A stretch of 64,000 nucleotides of DNA from Paraburkholderia sp. SG-MS1. Its GTDB lineage: Bacteria > Pseudomonadota > Gammaproteobacteria > Burkholderiales > Burkholderiaceae. Below are positions 33,374-45,581 of the stretch, piece by piece. The stretch's first letter is position 1. Each line of letters opens with the position of its first letter. The stretch is taken from the NCBI RefSeq assembly GCF_012275575.1, contig NZ_NPIH01000281.1, forward strand, positions 1-64,000. The letters are read 5' to 3'. Under the pieces are notes generated by a model that worked only from the letters and a program-made list of their open reading frames with translations, did no database searches and had not been told where the DNA came from. The translations under genes and the position numbers were made by a program.

Positions 33374-34525
33374 ATGTCGACCTGGTTACTTCCCGAGAAT
33401 ATTGCCGACGTGCTGCCGTCGGAAGCCCGCAAGATCGAAGAGTTGCGGCGCCATTTGCTGGACCGTTTCCGTTCGTACGGCTACGAGATGGTGATGCCGC
33501 CGCTGCTCGAATACCTCGAGTCGCTGCTTACCAGCGGCGGCCATGATCTGAATCTGCGCACCTTCAAGCTCGTTGACCAATTGTCCGGCCGCACACTCGG
33601 CCTGCGCGCCGACATCACGCCGCAGGTTGCACGTATCGATGCACATCTGCTGAACCGCCAGGGCGTCACGCGTCTTTGCTACGCGGGCAACGTCGCTCAC
33701 ACGCGGCCGCGCGGCCTGCACGCGACGCGCGAGCAGATTCAGATCGGCGCGGAAATCTACGGTCACGCCGGCCTCGAAGCGGATCTGGAGATCCAGCAAC
33801 TCATGCTCGACGCGCTGCGTCTTGCGGGGCTCGCCAAAGTACGCCTCGATCTGTGTCACGCCGGCGTGCTGGCGGCCCTGATCGAAGCTGAGCCGGCCGC
33901 GGCGGACCTTGGGCAGTCGCTGTACGACGCGCTGGCGGGCAAGGACGTGCCGCGCCTCGTCGAGCTGACGGCGGGGCTCACGCCGGTCATTCGCGACGCG
34001 TTGCGCGCGCTGCCGACGCTGTACGGCGACGCGTCGATGCTCGACGAAGCGCGGGCGCGCCTGCCCAACGCACCGGCGATCGCCCGCGCGCTCGACGACC
34101 TCGCGTTCCTCGCGAGCCAGGTGGACGGCGCCGAAGTGATGATCGATCTTGCCGACCTGCGTGGCTACGCGTACCACAGCGGCGTGATGTTCTCCGCGTA
34201 TGTCGACGGCGTGCCGAACGCGGTGGCCCGCGGCGGCCGTTACGACCACGTCGGCCAGGCCTATGGACGCGCTCGTGCGGCAACGGGTTTTTCGCTCGAT
34301 CTGCGTGAAGTGGCGCGCATCTCGCCGGTCGAAGCGCGCAGCAGCGCGATTCTCGCGCCGTGGCAGCACGACGACGCCTTGCGCGTGAGCGTCGCCGCGT
34401 TACGCGACGCCGGCGAAGTGGTAATCCAGGCGCTGCCTGGTCACGAGCACAATCTGGATGAATTCGCGTTCGATCGCGTGTTGGTCGAGCGCAACGGTGC
34501 ATGGGTCGTCGAACCGCGCGCCTGA
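33374..34525 (+). CDS. hisZ: ATP phosphoribosyltransferase regulatory subunit HisZ
   Basis: HisZ is a HisRS paralogue that cannot charge tRNA; it complexes with the short form of HisG to make the first enzyme of histidine synthesis and carries feedback control. The 383-residue protein has class II synthetase-like motifs ([48 protein letters not shown]) but no anticodon domain. The start at 33374 replaces a longer frame from 33158. No hisG is in the window; the gene sits in the hfl-purA cluster. Confidence 0.95.
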   Translation: MSTWLLPENIADVLPSEARKIEELRRHLLDRFRSYGYEMVMPPLLEYLESLLTSGGHDLNLRTFKLVDQLSGRTLGLRADITPQVARIDAHLLNRQGVTRLCYAGNVAHTRPRGLHATREQIQIGAEIYGHAGLEADLEIQQLMLDALRLAGLAKVRLDLCHAGVLAALIEAEPAAADLGQSLYDALAGKDVPRLVELTAGLTPVIRDALRALPTLYGDASMLDEARARLPNAPAIARALDDLAFLASQVDGAEVMIDLADLRGYAYHSGVMFSAYVDGVPNAVARGGRYDHVGQAYGRARAATGFSLDLREVARISPVEARSSAILAPWQHDDALRVSVAALRDAGEVVIQALPGHEHNLDEFAFDRVLVERNGAWVVEPRA

Positions 34526-34596
34526 GCGCGTTCCGGCTGATCCCTGAGGCGGCTATCCCGACACCGGTCAGACGGCGGCGAAAGTGCCGCTGAACC

Positions 34597-34625
34597 CGGC
34601 GCGGCTAGCCGCCGCGCCGTCTTTC
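34597..34625 (+). terminator. terminator between hisZ and purA
   Basis: 9-bp GC stem CGGCGCGGC/GCCGCGCCG with a five-base loop, followed by TCTTTCC. The T-run is short, so termination may be partial. Confidence 0.55.
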
Positions 34626-34677
34626 CTATCACCCAACATAACGTGCATACCGTTGAGCGGAAACGGAAAAATTCGGA

Positions 34678-36075
<1,398 letters not shown>

Positions 36076-36078
36076 GCC

Positions 36079-36669
36079 ATGGTTCAAGGTGTACCCATGA
36101 TCGCGATGAAAGATCCACGCAATGACGACAAGAACCTGTGGGTCGGCTGGGACGAGTATCACCGGCTGATCGAGTTGCTGGCGCTCGACGTGCACGAATC
36201 GGGCTGGAAATTCGACCAGATTCTGTGCCTCGCGCGTGGCGGCCTGCGCGTGGGCGACCAACTCTCGCGCATCTACGATCTGCCGCTGGCAATTCTCGCC
36301 ACCAGCTCGTATCGCGAAGCGGCCGGCACAGAGCAGGGCGAACTCGACATCGCTCAATACATCACGATGACGCGCGGCGAACTGCACGGCAACGTGCTGC
36401 TCGTCGACGACCTGGTCGACTCGGGCGTCACGCTGGCGCGGGTTCAGCAGCATCTGAAAGAACGCTATCCGGCGATCACCGCGGTGCGCTCGGCCGTGCT
36501 CTGGTACAAGGGCTGCTCGAAGGTGAAACCCGACTACCACGTGCAGTATCTGCCCACCAATCCTTGGATTCATCAACCGTTCGAGGAGTGGGACACGGTT
36601 CGTCCGCACAATCTTGGCGCATGGATCAAGCGCGGTGTCGCGCAGGCGCAGGAGTCGTCGGGAGAGTGA
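36079..36669 (+). CDS. phosphoribosyltransferase (purine salvage type)
   Basis: A 196-residue type I phosphoribosyltransferase. The PRPP-binding motif VLLVDDLVDSGVT is at about residues 111-123, and CLARGGLRVGDQLSR earlier matches the xanthine/guanine/hypoxanthine salvage group. The base used cannot be told from sequence. Starts at 36079 and 36097 are both plausible: each is preceded by a TTCAAGG-like sequence. It is three bases after purA, suggesting a purine unit. Confidence 0.9.
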   Translation: MVQGVPMIAMKDPRNDDKNLWVGWDEYHRLIELLALDVHESGWKFDQILCLARGGLRVGDQLSRIYDLPLAILATSSYREAAGTEQGELDIAQYITMTRGELHGNVLLVDDLVDSGVTLARVQQHLKERYPAITAVRSAVLWYKGCSKVKPDYHVQYLPTNPWIHQPFEEWDTVRPHNLGAWIKRGVAQAQESSGE

Positions 36670-36724
36670 TGTGGACTTCCGGCGCATTAACCGTCGCGTC
36701 GTTTGCACCGCAGTGCCCGCAAAG

Positions 36725-36753
36725 CGGAGCCCGTATGGGCTCCGTTTTTTTTT
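36725..36753 (+). terminator. intrinsic terminator after the purA unit
   Basis: 8-bp stem CGGAGCCC/GGGCTCCG, four-base loop, nine Ts. A textbook terminator 55 bases after the phosphoribosyltransferase stop. Confidence 0.92.
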
Positions 36754-36969
36754 GCGCATCGACAGCGTCTGCGCGCGGCTCGAATGTACTTCGCAATCCA
36801 CGTGATACCGGTGCCGGCGAGAGGGCCGACCCGGCAGACGCGTGCAAAACGCAGTGCTACACTGCGCGGACTATCCACGTGGTGTATCCACAACAAGCAG
36901 GGCGGTGTCAGGCGGGCAGTTTAGAATAGCGGTCGTTTTTTCCGCTCAGGGAACGGATTCCTCGCGTCT

Positions 36970-38856
36970 ATGACAGATAACAATCACGTGCACAAACAGC
37001 CACTGCCTTCCCTCGCGATTGCCGCGATCGGAGTGGTGTTCGGCGATATCGGCACGAGCCCGTTGTATTCGTTGAAAGAGGCATTCAGCCCGTCGCACGG
37101 TATTCCGCTGACCGAGCAATCGATTCTCGGCGTGATCTCACTGCTGTTCTGGGCGATCATGATCGTGGTCGGCGTCAAGTACGTGCTGTTCGTGATGCGC
37201 GCGGACAATAACGGCGAGGGCGGCGTGCTCGCGCTGATGGCGCTGGCGCTGCGCTCGCTCGACGAGAAGTCGAAAATGGCCGGCCTGCTCGTCATGCTCG
37301 GCATCTTCGGCGCCTGCATGTTCTATGGCGATGCGGTGATTACGCCGGCCATTTCGGTGATCTCGGCGGTCGAGGGTCTGGAGATTGCCGCGCCCCATCT
37401 GTCACATCTGGTGCTGCCGCTGACGATTGCGATCCTGATTCTGCTGTTCTGGATTCAGCGGCATGGCACGGCGATGGTCGGCCGCCTGTTCGGCCCGATC
37501 ATGGTGGTGTGGTTCGTCGTGCTCGCCGCGCTCGGCCTCTGGCATATCGGGCAGTCGCCCAACGTGATCCGCGCGCTAAACCCGTATTACGCGTACTCGT
37601 TCATGGCCGCGCACGTGCTGCAGGCCTATGTGGTGCTCGGCTCGGTCGTGCTGGTACTGACCGGCGCCGAAGCGCTGTATGCCGACATGGGCCACTTCGG
37701 CGCGAAACCGATCCGCATGGCGTGGTATCTGCTGGTGATGCCGTCGCTGGTGCTGAACTACTTCGGCCAGGGCGCGCTGCTGATGCACGACCCGAAGGCC
37801 ATCGAAAATCCGTTCTTCCTGCTTGCTCCTGACTGGGCGTTGCTGCCGCTCGTCGTGCTGTCGACGGTGGCGACCGTGATAGCATCGCAGGCCGTGATCT
37901 CCGGCGCGTATTCGCTGACGAGCCAGGCGATCCAGCTCGGCTACGTGCCGCGCATGAAGATCCTGCACACCTCGGAGCTGGCGATCGGCCAGATTTATGT
38001 GCCGGTCGTGAACTGGATGCTGCTGTTCATCATCCTGTGCATCGTGATTGCCTTCAAGAGCTCGGACAACCTCGCCGCCGCGTACGGTATCGCAGTGACG
38101 GCCACGATGGTCATCACGACGATCCTCGCCTGCGTCGTGATGGTGAACGTGTGGAACTGGAACAAGCTGCTGGTGGCGTTGATCATCGGCGTGTTCATGA
38201 CGATCGACCTGGGCTTTTTCGGCGCGAATCTGCTGAAGGTCGAGGAGGGTGGCTGGCTGCCGCTCGGTATCGGCGCGCTGCTGTTCTTCCTGCTGATGAC
38301 CTGGTTCAAGGGCAGGATGATCGTCAAGGAGCGCACGGCCGCCGACGGTATTCCGCTAATGCCGTTCCTGCAGGGGCTGCTCGCGCATCCGCCGCATCGC
38401 GTGTCGGGGACGGCGATCTATCTGACCGGCAGCGATACGCTGGTACCGGTGAGCCTGCTGCACAACCTGAAGCACAACAAGGTGCTGCATGAACGCACGA
38501 TCTTCCTGACCTTCGTGACGCGCGACATTCCATACGTGAACGACGCGGAGCGCGTGACGGTCAAGGACATCGACGGTGGTCTGTATCTCGTGAAGGCGGC
38601 GTACGGCTTCAACGAGACCCCCGATGTAAAAGCGGTGCTGCTCGAAGTCGGCCGCACGCACGACATGACCTTCGAGTTGATGGACACGTCGTTCTTCCTT
38701 GCTCGCGAAACGGTGGTACCGACGCAACTGCCGGGCATGTCGGTGTGGCGCGAGCGTGTGTTCGCATGGATGCATCAGAACGCCGCGAAGCCGACGGACT
38801 TCTTCAGCATTCCGGCCAACCGGGTGGTGGAGTTGGGGACCAAGATCGAAATCTGA
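36970..38856 (+). CDS. kup: Kup low-affinity potassium transporter
   Basis: Kup is a proton-coupled K+ uptake system of the inner membrane. The 628-residue protein has about twelve membrane helices in the first 440 residues and a cytoplasmic C-terminal domain. The N-terminus contains [20 protein letters not shown], the family signature, and NNGEGG follows near residue 80. A TAGAAT box at 36922-36927 may be its -10. A terminator follows, so it is probably a single-gene unit. Confidence 0.97.
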   Translation: MTDNNHVHKQPLPSLAIAAIGVVFGDIGTSPLYSLKEAFSPSHGIPLTEQSILGVISLLFWAIMIVVGVKYVLFVMRADNNGEGGVLALMALALRSLDEKSKMAGLLVMLGIFGACMFYGDAVITPAISVISAVEGLEIAAPHLSHLVLPLTIAILILLFWIQRHGTAMVGRLFGPIMVVWFVVLAALGLWHIGQSPNVIRALNPYYAYSFMAAHVLQAYVVLGSVVLVLTGAEALYADMGHFGAKPIRMAWYLLVMPSLVLNYFGQGALLMHDPKAIENPFFLLAPDWALLPLVVLSTVATVIASQAVISGAYSLTSQAIQLGYVPRMKILHTSELAIGQIYVPVVNWMLLFIILCIVIAFKSSDNLAAAYGIAVTATMVITTILACVVMVNVWNWNKLLVALIIGVFMTIDLGFFGANLLKVEEGGWLPLGIGALLFFLLMTWFKGRMIVKERTAADGIPLMPFLQGLLAHPPHRVSGTAIYLTGSDTLVPVSLLHNLKHNKVLHERTIFLTFVTRDIPYVNDAERVTVKDIDGGLYLVKAAYGFNETPDVKAVLLEVGRTHDMTFELMDTSFFLARETVVPTQLPGMSVWRERVFAWMHQNAAKPTDFFSIPANRVVELGTKIEI

Positions 38857-38907
38857 GTACGGTCACAGCGGGTTGCCGTGCGCTTCGTACGACGGCGCGC
38901 GAAAACA

Positions 38908-38937
38908 GAAAGCCCACGCGATTGCGTGGGCTTTTTG
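38908..38937. terminator. bidirectional terminator between kup and tex
   Basis: 10-bp stem AAGCCCACGC/GCGTGGGCTT with a four-base loop, flanked by an A-run and a TTTTT run. Kup (plus) and tex (minus, ending at 39087) converge here. Confidence 0.9.
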
Positions 38938-39086
38938 TCTTGATGTCTTCAAGGGCTTCGTTGCTGCATCGGCTTACTTGCCGCGCGAGCACTCAGGCGA
39001 TGAACGTGCGCACGTGCAAACGAAAGGCATGCGTAGGCCAACGCGTGAACGGGCCAACATACCGGCCACGCGCGTAGCCGATGCGC

Positions 39087-41435
39087 TTACTTTTGCTTGA
39101 GTTTTGCGAACGCCGCAGCCATCGCACCACCCGGTTCCGGTTCGCGCGAGCGTTGCTGCGACGCGCCTCGCCCCGCGCTACCTGAGCGGCCGGCACCGCC
39201 GCGATCCTGCTGTGCGCCACCGCTGCTGCGTGCCGCGACCGCGCCGAACTCGTCGTCCAGACGCATGGTCAGCGCGATGCGCTGGCGTTTCACGTCGACT
39301 TCGAGCACTTTCACCTTGACGATCTGGCCGGCCTTGACGACTTCGTGCGGGTCCTTGATGAACTTCGTCGACATCGCCGACACGTGCACGAGACCATCCT
39401 GATGCACGCCGATGTCGATGAACGCACCGAACGCCGCCACGTTCGTCACCACTCCTTCGAGCACCATGCCCGGCGTCAGATCGCTGACCTTCTCGACGCC
39501 TTCGCGGAACGTCGCGGTCTTGAACTCGGGGCGCGGATCGCGGCCCGGCTTTTCGAGTTCGAGCAGAATGTCGCGCACGGTCGGCAGACCGAAACGTTCG
39601 TCGACGAATTCCGCCGGCGACAGCCCGCGCAGCGCGTCACGATTGCCGAGCACTTCGCCGACGTGCTTGCTGATTTTCGCGAGCATCCGTTCGACGACCG
39701 GATACGCTTCCGGGTGCACCGACGAGCGGTCGAGCGGATTCTCGCCGTTGTTGATGCGCAGGAAGCCGGCGGCCTGTTCGAAGGTTTTGTCGCCGAGACG
39801 CGGCACCTTGCGCAGATGCTCGCGCGACGGGAACGGACCGTTCGCATCGCGATAGTCGACGATGTTGCGCGCGAGCGTCGCGTTCAGGCCCGACACGCGC
39901 GCGAGCAGCGCGACCGACGCGGTGTTCGCATCGACGCCGACCGCGTTCACGCAGTCTTCGACCACCGCGTCGAGCGAGCGGGCCAGTTCACGCTGATTCA
40001 CGTCGTGCTGATACTGGCCGACGCCGATCGCCTTCGGCTCGATCTTCACGAGTTCCGCGAGCGGGTCCTGCAGGCGGCGCGCAATCGACACCGCGCCGCG
40101 CAGCGACACGTCCATTCCGGGGAATTCCTTCGCCGCGAGTTCGGAGGCCGAGTACACCGACGCGCCCGCTTCGGACACGACGATCTTCTGCAGCTTGAAT
40201 TCCGGATGACGCGCGATCAGCTCGCTCGCAAGCTTGTCCGTTTCACGCGACGCCGTGCCGTTGCCGATGCTGATCAGCTCGGCCTGCGTCTGCGCGCAGA
40301 GGCGCGCGAGTTTCGCGATCGAACCGTCCCAGTCGCGGCGCGGCTCGTGCGGATAGATCACGTCGGTGGCGAGCACCTTGCCGGTCCGGTCGACCACTGC
40401 GACTTTCACGCCAGTGCGCATACCAGGATCGAGACCGATCACGGCCTTCGGGCCAGCCGGTGCGGCCAGCAGCAGGTCCTTCAGATTGCGCGCGAATACG
40501 CGGATTGCTTCGTGTTCGGCTTCGTCGCGCAGATTCGTCAGCAGTTCGTTTTCGATGTGCGGCTGCACCTTCACACGCCAGCACCAGCGGCACACGTCGG
40601 AGAGCCACTTGTCGGCCGGGCGGTTCTGATTCGCGATGCCGAAGTGACGCGCGATCAGCGCTTCGCCCGGATGCGGCACCTGCGCGTCGAGCTCTTCGCC
40701 GAGGCCCAGCTTGACCATCAGCACGCCCGCATTGCGGCCGCGGAACAGCGCCAGCGCGCGATGCGACGGCACCGTGCGGATGGTCTCCGCGTAATCGTAG
40801 TAGTCGCGGAATTTCTCTTCTTCCGCGTTCTTCTTCCCCTCAACCACTTTCGACGACACCACGCCCTGGTTGAACAGGTAGTCGCGCAGCTTGCCGAGCA
40901 GTTCGGCCGTTTCGCCGAACTGTTCGGAGAGGATGTCGCGCGCGCCGTCGAGTGCGGCCTTGACGTCGGCGACGCCTTTCTCGGCGTCCACGTACGCGGC
41001 GGCTTCGGTTTGCGGATCGAGCAGCGGATTGGCCAGCAGCGCGTCGGCGAGCGGCTGCAGACCGGCTTCGCGCGCGATCTGCGCGCGCGTGCGGCGCTTC
41101 GGCTTATACGGAAGGTACAGATCTTCCAGCACCTGCTTGCTGTCGGCGCCTTCAAGCGCGGTACGCAGCTCGTCGGTGAGTTTGCCCTGTTCGTCGATGC
41201 TCGTGATGATCGCGGCGCGCCGGTCTTCCAGCTCGCGCAGATACAGCAGGCGTTCCTCGAGATTGCGCAGTTGCGTGTCGTCGAGATTGTCGGTCACTTC
41301 CTTACGATAGCGGGCGATGAACGGAACAGTCGCTCCTTCGTCGAGAAGTTGCACCGCGGCCGCGACCTGGCGCGGCTGGACGGACAGTTCGGCGGCGATG
41401 CGCTGTACGATCTTGAGTGCTACGGTTTCCGTCAT
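39087..41435 (-). CDS. tex: Tex-family RNA-binding transcription accessory protein
   Basis: Tex is a helical scaffold protein with an RNase-H-like core, a helix-hairpin-helix pair and a C-terminal S1 domain that binds nucleic acids; it affects toxin and other gene expression in several Gram-negatives. The 782-residue protein has the [14 protein letters not shown] start, the [12 protein letters not shown] core, and an S1 domain ([19 protein letters not shown]) at about residues 645-720. The tail is Ser/Gly/Arg-rich and ends in FAKLKQK. Confidence 0.95.
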   Translation of the reverse strand: MTETVALKIVQRIAAELSVQPRQVAAAVQLLDEGATVPFIARYRKEVTDNLDDTQLRNLEERLLYLRELEDRRAAIITSIDEQGKLTDELRTALEGADSKQVLEDLYLPYKPKRRTRAQIAREAGLQPLADALLANPLLDPQTEAAAYVDAEKGVADVKAALDGARDILSEQFGETAELLGKLRDYLFNQGVVSSKVVEGKKNAEEEKFRDYYDYAETIRTVPSHRALALFRGRNAGVLMVKLGLGEELDAQVPHPGEALIARHFGIANQNRPADKWLSDVCRWCWRVKVQPHIENELLTNLRDEAEHEAIRVFARNLKDLLLAAPAGPKAVIGLDPGMRTGVKVAVVDRTGKVLATDVIYPHEPRRDWDGSIAKLARLCAQTQAELISIGNGTASRETDKLASELIARHPEFKLQKIVVSEAGASVYSASELAAKEFPGMDVSLRGAVSIARRLQDPLAELVKIEPKAIGVGQYQHDVNQRELARSLDAVVEDCVNAVGVDANTASVALLARVSGLNATLARNIVDYRDANGPFPSREHLRKVPRLGDKTFEQAAGFLRINNGENPLDRSSVHPEAYPVVERMLAKISKHVGEVLGNRDALRGLSPAEFVDERFGLPTVRDILLELEKPGRDPRPEFKTATFREGVEKVSDLTPGMVLEGVVTNVAAFGAFIDIGVHQDGLVHVSAMSTKFIKDPHEVVKAGQIVKVKVLEVDVKRQRIALTMRLDDEFGAVAARSSGGAQQDRGGAGRSGSAGRGASQQRSREPEPGGAMAAAFAKLKQK

Positions 41436-41610
41436 AAGGTCTTGGTGTTCCTGCGGACTCAGTCAGGGGCCGCGCGCTGACGGCGTTGGGACACGCCGGG
41501 CGTGTGCGCTGCGACCAGGTTGCTGGAGCGGGGCATTTTGCCATAAATGCCAAAGGGCTCAACCGCAGGGTGATAGAATTTCGGGCATGTTCCGCTGACC
41601 CTCTACGACG

Positions 41611-42744
41611 TTGCCAATCTCCTTGTCCCTCAACCGCCTGGGCTTTCGCTTGGTCTCTCGCCTGTCACCGGATTTGTCGCCGGTATTGCCCGAATCGCCG
41701 CTGTTTTTGCCGCGTTTGTCTCTCACCTCGCTGCTGTCGGCGGCGCGGTCCGCGCTTGGGCCCACTGTCATCGCGCAGCGGCTGTTCGCCGTATCGTGCG
41801 CATCGTGTGTGATGGTGGCCGCGCTAGCCGTGTCGGCAACACCGGTCGCGGCGCAAACGCCAGCGTCGGCGGGCAACAGCCCGGCGGTGTCCGGCGGGAC
41901 TGTAGCGCCGGCAGCAGCAACGACCGTGCAGGACCAGGAGCCGACCGGCGACGCGGACACCGACAGCGCGGGAAGTGCCGATAGCGCGAGCGACGCGGCC
42001 GCTCCTGACAACTCGTCGGCCGCTCCGGACAACTCGTTCGAAGCGCGGCAACGCGCGCTGGATCAGCGCAGCGACGAGAACAACTACACCTACGGCGTCG
42101 CGCAGCATGACTGCTATAGCCGGTTCTTCGTCAATCACTGCCTGAACCTGGCGCGCGACAGCATGCGTGCGGTGCAGGCGGAGATTCGCAAGGAGCAGCT
42201 CGCGCTCGACGGCGAGCAGCGTGCGCAACGCGCGCGCGCGCGCGACGAACGCGCCGCGTTGCGCCGCGCCCGCAACGAAGCGGATGCGCCGCAGCGTGCC
42301 GCCGAAGATGCGCGCAACGAACAGGCTTACCAGGACAAGCAGCGTCAGCACGCGATCGATCAGGCACAACGCGGCGCCGAAGCGCCGCAACGCGCGGCCA
42401 ACGCGCAGGCCTACGAGGACAAGCAGCGCCAGCATGCGATCGATCAGGCGCAGCGCGGCATCAGTCCGTCGCAGGCGGCGGCCAATCAGCGGGCCTACGA
42501 TCAGAAGCAGTCCGACTACCAGCGCAAGCTCGAGGAAGCGCGTCAGCAGGGCGCGCAGAAGGCGCAGGAGCGCGTTGAGAAGCAGCAGAGCTTCGAGAAA
42601 AAGCAGGCCGATGCCGCTCAGCACAGGGCCGATGTGGAAGCGCGTCAGAAGCAGGCGACCGAGAAGGCCGAGCAGAAACGGCAAGACCAGTTGAAGCAGG
42701 AGCAACTCGAAGAGCAGCAAAAACAGCAACAGCAGCAACAGTAA
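41611..42744 (+). CDS. secreted coiled-coil repeat protein, function unknown
   Basis: A 377-residue protein that I do not recognise. A hydrophobic segment ending in VAALAVSATPVAAQ (about residue 80) looks like a signal peptide, but its n-region depends on the start. The frame opens at TTG 41611 straight after an in-frame stop, and no ATG gives a better N-terminus, so translation may begin at a later TTG. Two cysteines occur (YGVAQHDCYSRFFVNHC). Residues 190-377 form a Gln/Arg/Lys/Ala helical region with a 28-residue repeat (QAYQDKQRQHAIDQAQRG) and end in poly-Gln. It is divergent from tex. Confidence 0.7.
   Translation: MPISLSLNRLGFRLVSRLSPDLSPVLPESPLFLPRLSLTSLLSAARSALGPTVIAQRLFAVSCASCVMVAALAVSATPVAAQTPASAGNSPAVSGGTVAPAAATTVQDQEPTGDADTDSAGSADSASDAAAPDNSSAAPDNSFEARQRALDQRSDENNYTYGVAQHDCYSRFFVNHCLNLARDSMRAVQAEIRKEQLALDGEQRAQRARARDERAALRRARNEADAPQRAAEDARNEQAYQDKQRQHAIDQAQRGAEAPQRAANAQAYEDKQRQHAIDQAQRGISPSQAAANQRAYDQKQSDYQRKLEEARQQGAQKAQERVEKQQSFEKKQADAAQHRADVEARQKQATEKAEQKRQDQLKQEQLEEQQKQQQQQQ
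42322..42522 (+). repeat. 84-bp tandem repeat within the coiled-coil gene
   Basis: Two copies of about 84 bases start at 42322 and 42406, encoding QAYxDKQRQHAIDQAQRG, with a third degenerate copy near 42499 (RAYDQKQSDYQ). The first two differ mainly at third codon positions, so protein-level conservation is likely. Confidence 0.8.
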
Positions 42745-42878
42745 ATGTGCTGTAGTGGGTCCTGGCGGGTTCTGGCCAGGACCGTAGTCGTAGTCGCCGT
42801 AACGCGTTTTGAGCCGGACAGCAACCTCAGGCGTCGGTCTGCGCGCGCAGACCGCGCCGCAGAAGGGAGGAGGCGAGC

Positions 42879-43097
42879 ATGCGCGATCATCACCACGTCA
42901 TCAACGCGGACACACTTCGCGACCGGATTCTGCAACTGGAATCGGAGCACAGTGGGCTCGACCGGTTGATCGACCGAATGTCGGATGAGCCCGGCATCGA
43001 CGACTTCGAGTTGCAGCGCCTGAAAAAGCGCAAACTCAAAGTCAAGGACACCATCATCTTGCTGCAATTGCAGCTCGAACCGGACGCACGCGCCTGA
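42879..43097 (+). CDS. YdcH-family (DUF465) small protein
   Basis: A 72-residue helical protein matching the YdcH/DUF465 family: an N-terminal helix (DTLRDRILQLESEHSGLDRLI), a conserved RMSDEPGIDDFELQRLKKRKL turn-helix and a C-terminal helix. Function is unknown in general; some members are tied to stress. A GGGAGGAGG ribosome-binding site precedes the ATG. It lies 54 bases upstream of the helicase gene. Confidence 0.88.
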   Translation: MRDHHHVINADTLRDRILQLESEHSGLDRLIDRMSDEPGIDDFELQRLKKRKLKVKDTIILLQLQLEPDARA

Positions 43098-43151
43098 GTT
43101 CGCGGCCTGGCAGGCGCCGGGCGCGCGCCGCGCGAGCCGGACTTTGCAGGA

Positions 43152-45431
43152 ATGCTTGCCTTGAATTCACCGCTTGAAACTTCATCCCGGCGCACGCCGG
43201 GCGACGACGCAGCCACCGGCACGCCGGCGCCGCGTCCTGCCGCGTCCGCGCTGAGCGCGTCGTTGAATCCGCGGCGCGTCGCCGAACTGGATCAGATCTT
43301 TGCCGATGACGGCCTGCTGGCCCGGCAGATCGATGGCTATCGCTCGCGGGCCTCGCAGATCGAAATGTCGCGCGCGGTCGCCGCAGCGATGGAAGCGTCG
43401 GGCCGCGCGATGCCCGAGCCCGCGATGTTCGAGGCGCAGAAGCGTCCCGCACGGCGTCTGCAAACGACCGGTGCCGCCGGCGCCGAGGCCGCAGCCGACG
43501 CCTCTGAAAACGCCGGATCGGGCGGCCTCGACGGCAGTGAAAACACGCTGATCGTCGAAGCGGGCACGGGTACCGGCAAGACCTATGCGTACCTCGTGCC
43601 GGCCATGCTGTGGGGCGGCAAGGTGATCGTCTCGACCGGCACCAAGCACTTGCAGGACCAGCTCTTCCAGCGCGACATTCCGACCGTGCGCGACGCGCTC
43701 GCGGTGCCGGTGTCGGTCGCGATGCTCAAGGGGCGCGCCAATTACCTGTGCCACTACTATCTGCAGCGCACCGCGGACAACGGCCGTTTGCCGTCACGCC
43801 AGGAAACCTCGTATCTGCAGGATATCGTGCGCTTCGCGAAGATCACGCGCACCGGCGACAAGGCTGAACTCGCGAGCGTGCCGGAGACGGCGGCGGTGTG
43901 GTCGATGGTCACGTCGACGCGCGAAAACTGTCTTGGCCAGGAGTGTCCGCATTACAAGGACTGCTTCGTGATGCAGGCGCGCCGCGAAGCGCAGCAGGCC
44001 GATATCGTGGTGGTCAACCATCACCTGTTTTTCGCCGACATCATGTTGCGCGACACGGGCATGGCGGAACTGCTGCCCACCGCGAACACCGTCATCTTCG
44101 ACGAAGCGCATCAACTGCCCGAGACCGCGACGTTGTTCTTCGGCGAGACGCTGTCAACCACGCAGTTTCTCGAGCTCGCGCGCGATTCGGTCGCCGAAGG
44201 TCTGGGCCATGCGCGCGAAACGGTCGATTGGGTCAAGCTCGGCGCGACGCTCGAGCGCGCGGCGCGCGATGTGCGGCTGGCATTCAAGGAAGACTCGGTG
44301 CGTTTGTCGATTGGTCAGTTGCCCGACGATCATCCGCTGTTCCCCGCGCTCGAAACGCTCGAAACCGAACTCGACGCCTTGGCCACCGCGTTGGCGGGGC
44401 AGGCCGAGCGCGCCGAGTCGATCGGCGCGTGCCTGCGTCGCGCGCGCGAATTGCAGGGCGTGCTGGCCGGATGGACGACACCGCCCACTGCGACCGAACG
44501 CAATGCTGCGCACGCACAGCAGGGCGCGTCGAACGACGGCAACGCCGAGCGCGCGGACCCGAACGAAAAGGTGCGCTGGATCGAAGTCTTCTCCCATACC
44601 GTGCAGTTGCACGAGACGCCGCTGTCGGTCGCGCCGATCTTCGCGAAGCAGCGCGCCGGTGTGCCGCGCGCGTGGATCTTCACGTCGGCGACGTTGTCGG
44701 TGCGCGGCGACTTCACGCACTACGCCGCGCAGATGGGCCTGAACGCCAAGCGCTCGATGACGCTGCCCAGTCCATTCGACTATTCGACGCAGGGCCTTTT
44801 GTACGTGCCACGCAACTTACCGCAGCCTTCCTCCCCGATGTTTACCGACGCCGTGTTCGACGCCGCGTTGCCCGCGATCGAAGCCTCGGGCGGCGGCGTC
44901 TTCATGCTGTGCACAACGCTGCGCGCGGTGGATCGCATCTCGGCGAAGTTGCGCGATACGATCGAAGCGCGCGGCTGGAACTATCCGCTGCTCGTGCAGG
45001 GCGATGCGAGCCGCACCGAGTTGCTCGAGCGCTTCCGCTCGTACGGCAATGCGATTCTGGTGGGTAGCCAGAGCTTCTGGGAAGGAGTGGACGTGCGGGG
45101 TGACGCGCTGTCGCTGGTGGTGATCGACAAGCTGCCGTTTGCGCCGCCCGACGATCCGGTGCTGTCGGCGCGGCTCGATGCGTTGACGAAGAAAGGCTTG
45201 AGCCCGTTCGCCGTGCATCAGCTGCCGCAGGCCGTGATCACGCTGAAGCAGGGTGCAGGCCGTCTGATTCGTGCGGAGACCGATCGCGGCGTGCTGATGA
45301 TCTGCGACACGCGTCTTGTCGACAAGCCGTATGGACGTCGTATCTGGCAGAGCCTGCCGCCGTTCAAGCGCACACGCGAGATCGAGGTGGTGCGCGAGTT
45401 CTTCGAAGAGAATTCGACGCGGATTCAATAG
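43152..45431 (+). CDS. DinG/YoaA-type ATP-dependent DNA helicase
   Basis: A 759-residue superfamily 2 helicase of the XPD/DinG/YoaA group. Walker A AGTGTGKTYAYL is at about residue 138, the DEAH box FDEAHQLPE at about 317, and the C-terminal motif VGSQSFWEGVDV at about 637. Between motifs lie cysteines in NYLCHYY and CLGQECPHYKDC, the four expected to hold an Fe-S cluster. About 100 variable residues precede Walker A. It is likely YoaA-like, acting in DNA repair or chain-terminator removal, but this is inferred. Confidence 0.92.
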   Translation: MLALNSPLETSSRRTPGDDAATGTPAPRPAASALSASLNPRRVAELDQIFADDGLLARQIDGYRSRASQIEMSRAVAAAMEASGRAMPEPAMFEAQKRPARRLQTTGAAGAEAAADASENAGSGGLDGSENTLIVEAGTGTGKTYAYLVPAMLWGGKVIVSTGTKHLQDQLFQRDIPTVRDALAVPVSVAMLKGRANYLCHYYLQRTADNGRLPSRQETSYLQDIVRFAKITRTGDKAELASVPETAAVWSMVTSTRENCLGQECPHYKDCFVMQARREAQQADIVVVNHHLFFADIMLRDTGMAELLPTANTVIFDEAHQLPETATLFFGETLSTTQFLELARDSVAEGLGHARETVDWVKLGATLERAARDVRLAFKEDSVRLSIGQLPDDHPLFPALETLETELDALATALAGQAERAESIGACLRRARELQGVLAGWTTPPTATERNAAHAQQGASNDGNAERADPNEKVRWIEVFSHTVQLHETPLSVAPIFAKQRAGVPRAWIFTSATLSVRGDFTHYAAQMGLNAKRSMTLPSPFDYSTQGLLYVPRNLPQPSSPMFTDAVFDAALPAIEASGGGVFMLCTTLRAVDRISAKLRDTIEARGWNYPLLVQGDASRTELLERFRSYGNAILVGSQSFWEGVDVRGDALSLVVIDKLPFAPPDDPVLSARLDALTKKGLSPFAVHQLPQAVITLKQGAGRLIRAETDRGVLMICDTRLVDKPYGRRIWQSLPPFKRTREIEVVREFFEENSTRIQ

Positions 45432-45450
45432 GGCGCGTGTGTGTCGAACC

Positions 45451-45514
45451 GCCGTTGAAAAACGGCGTCTGAATGGCAAAACGCCACGGATGTGAATCCG
45501 TGGCGTTTTGCTTT
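45451..45514. terminator. tandem hairpins ending the helicase and lipoprotein genes
   Basis: A 6-bp hairpin GCCGTT-GAAA-AACGGC is followed by a 16-bp perfect stem (45476-45491 with 45496-45511) closed by GTGA. Both loops are of GNRA type. T-runs on both strands make the long hairpin usable by the convergent genes on each side. Confidence 0.85.
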
Positions 45515-45581
45515 ACCACCCGCGAAATCGGCAAGACTTCGCGGTGCGGTTTTCGCCTGAAGGCGAGCCCTAAGCTACAGC

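Noticed and set aside
36970-38856. A riboswitch or sensor for potassium before kup
   Set aside because: No conserved RNA structure could be seen in the short leader; only a TAGAAT box.
39345-41480. Plus-strand frame of 711 codons opposite tex
   Set aside because: Antisense shadow; the tex protein on the other strand is well conserved.
42200-42740. CRISPR-like or satellite array suspected from repeated DNA
   Set aside because: The repeats are coding (84-base units, in frame) with no spacers.
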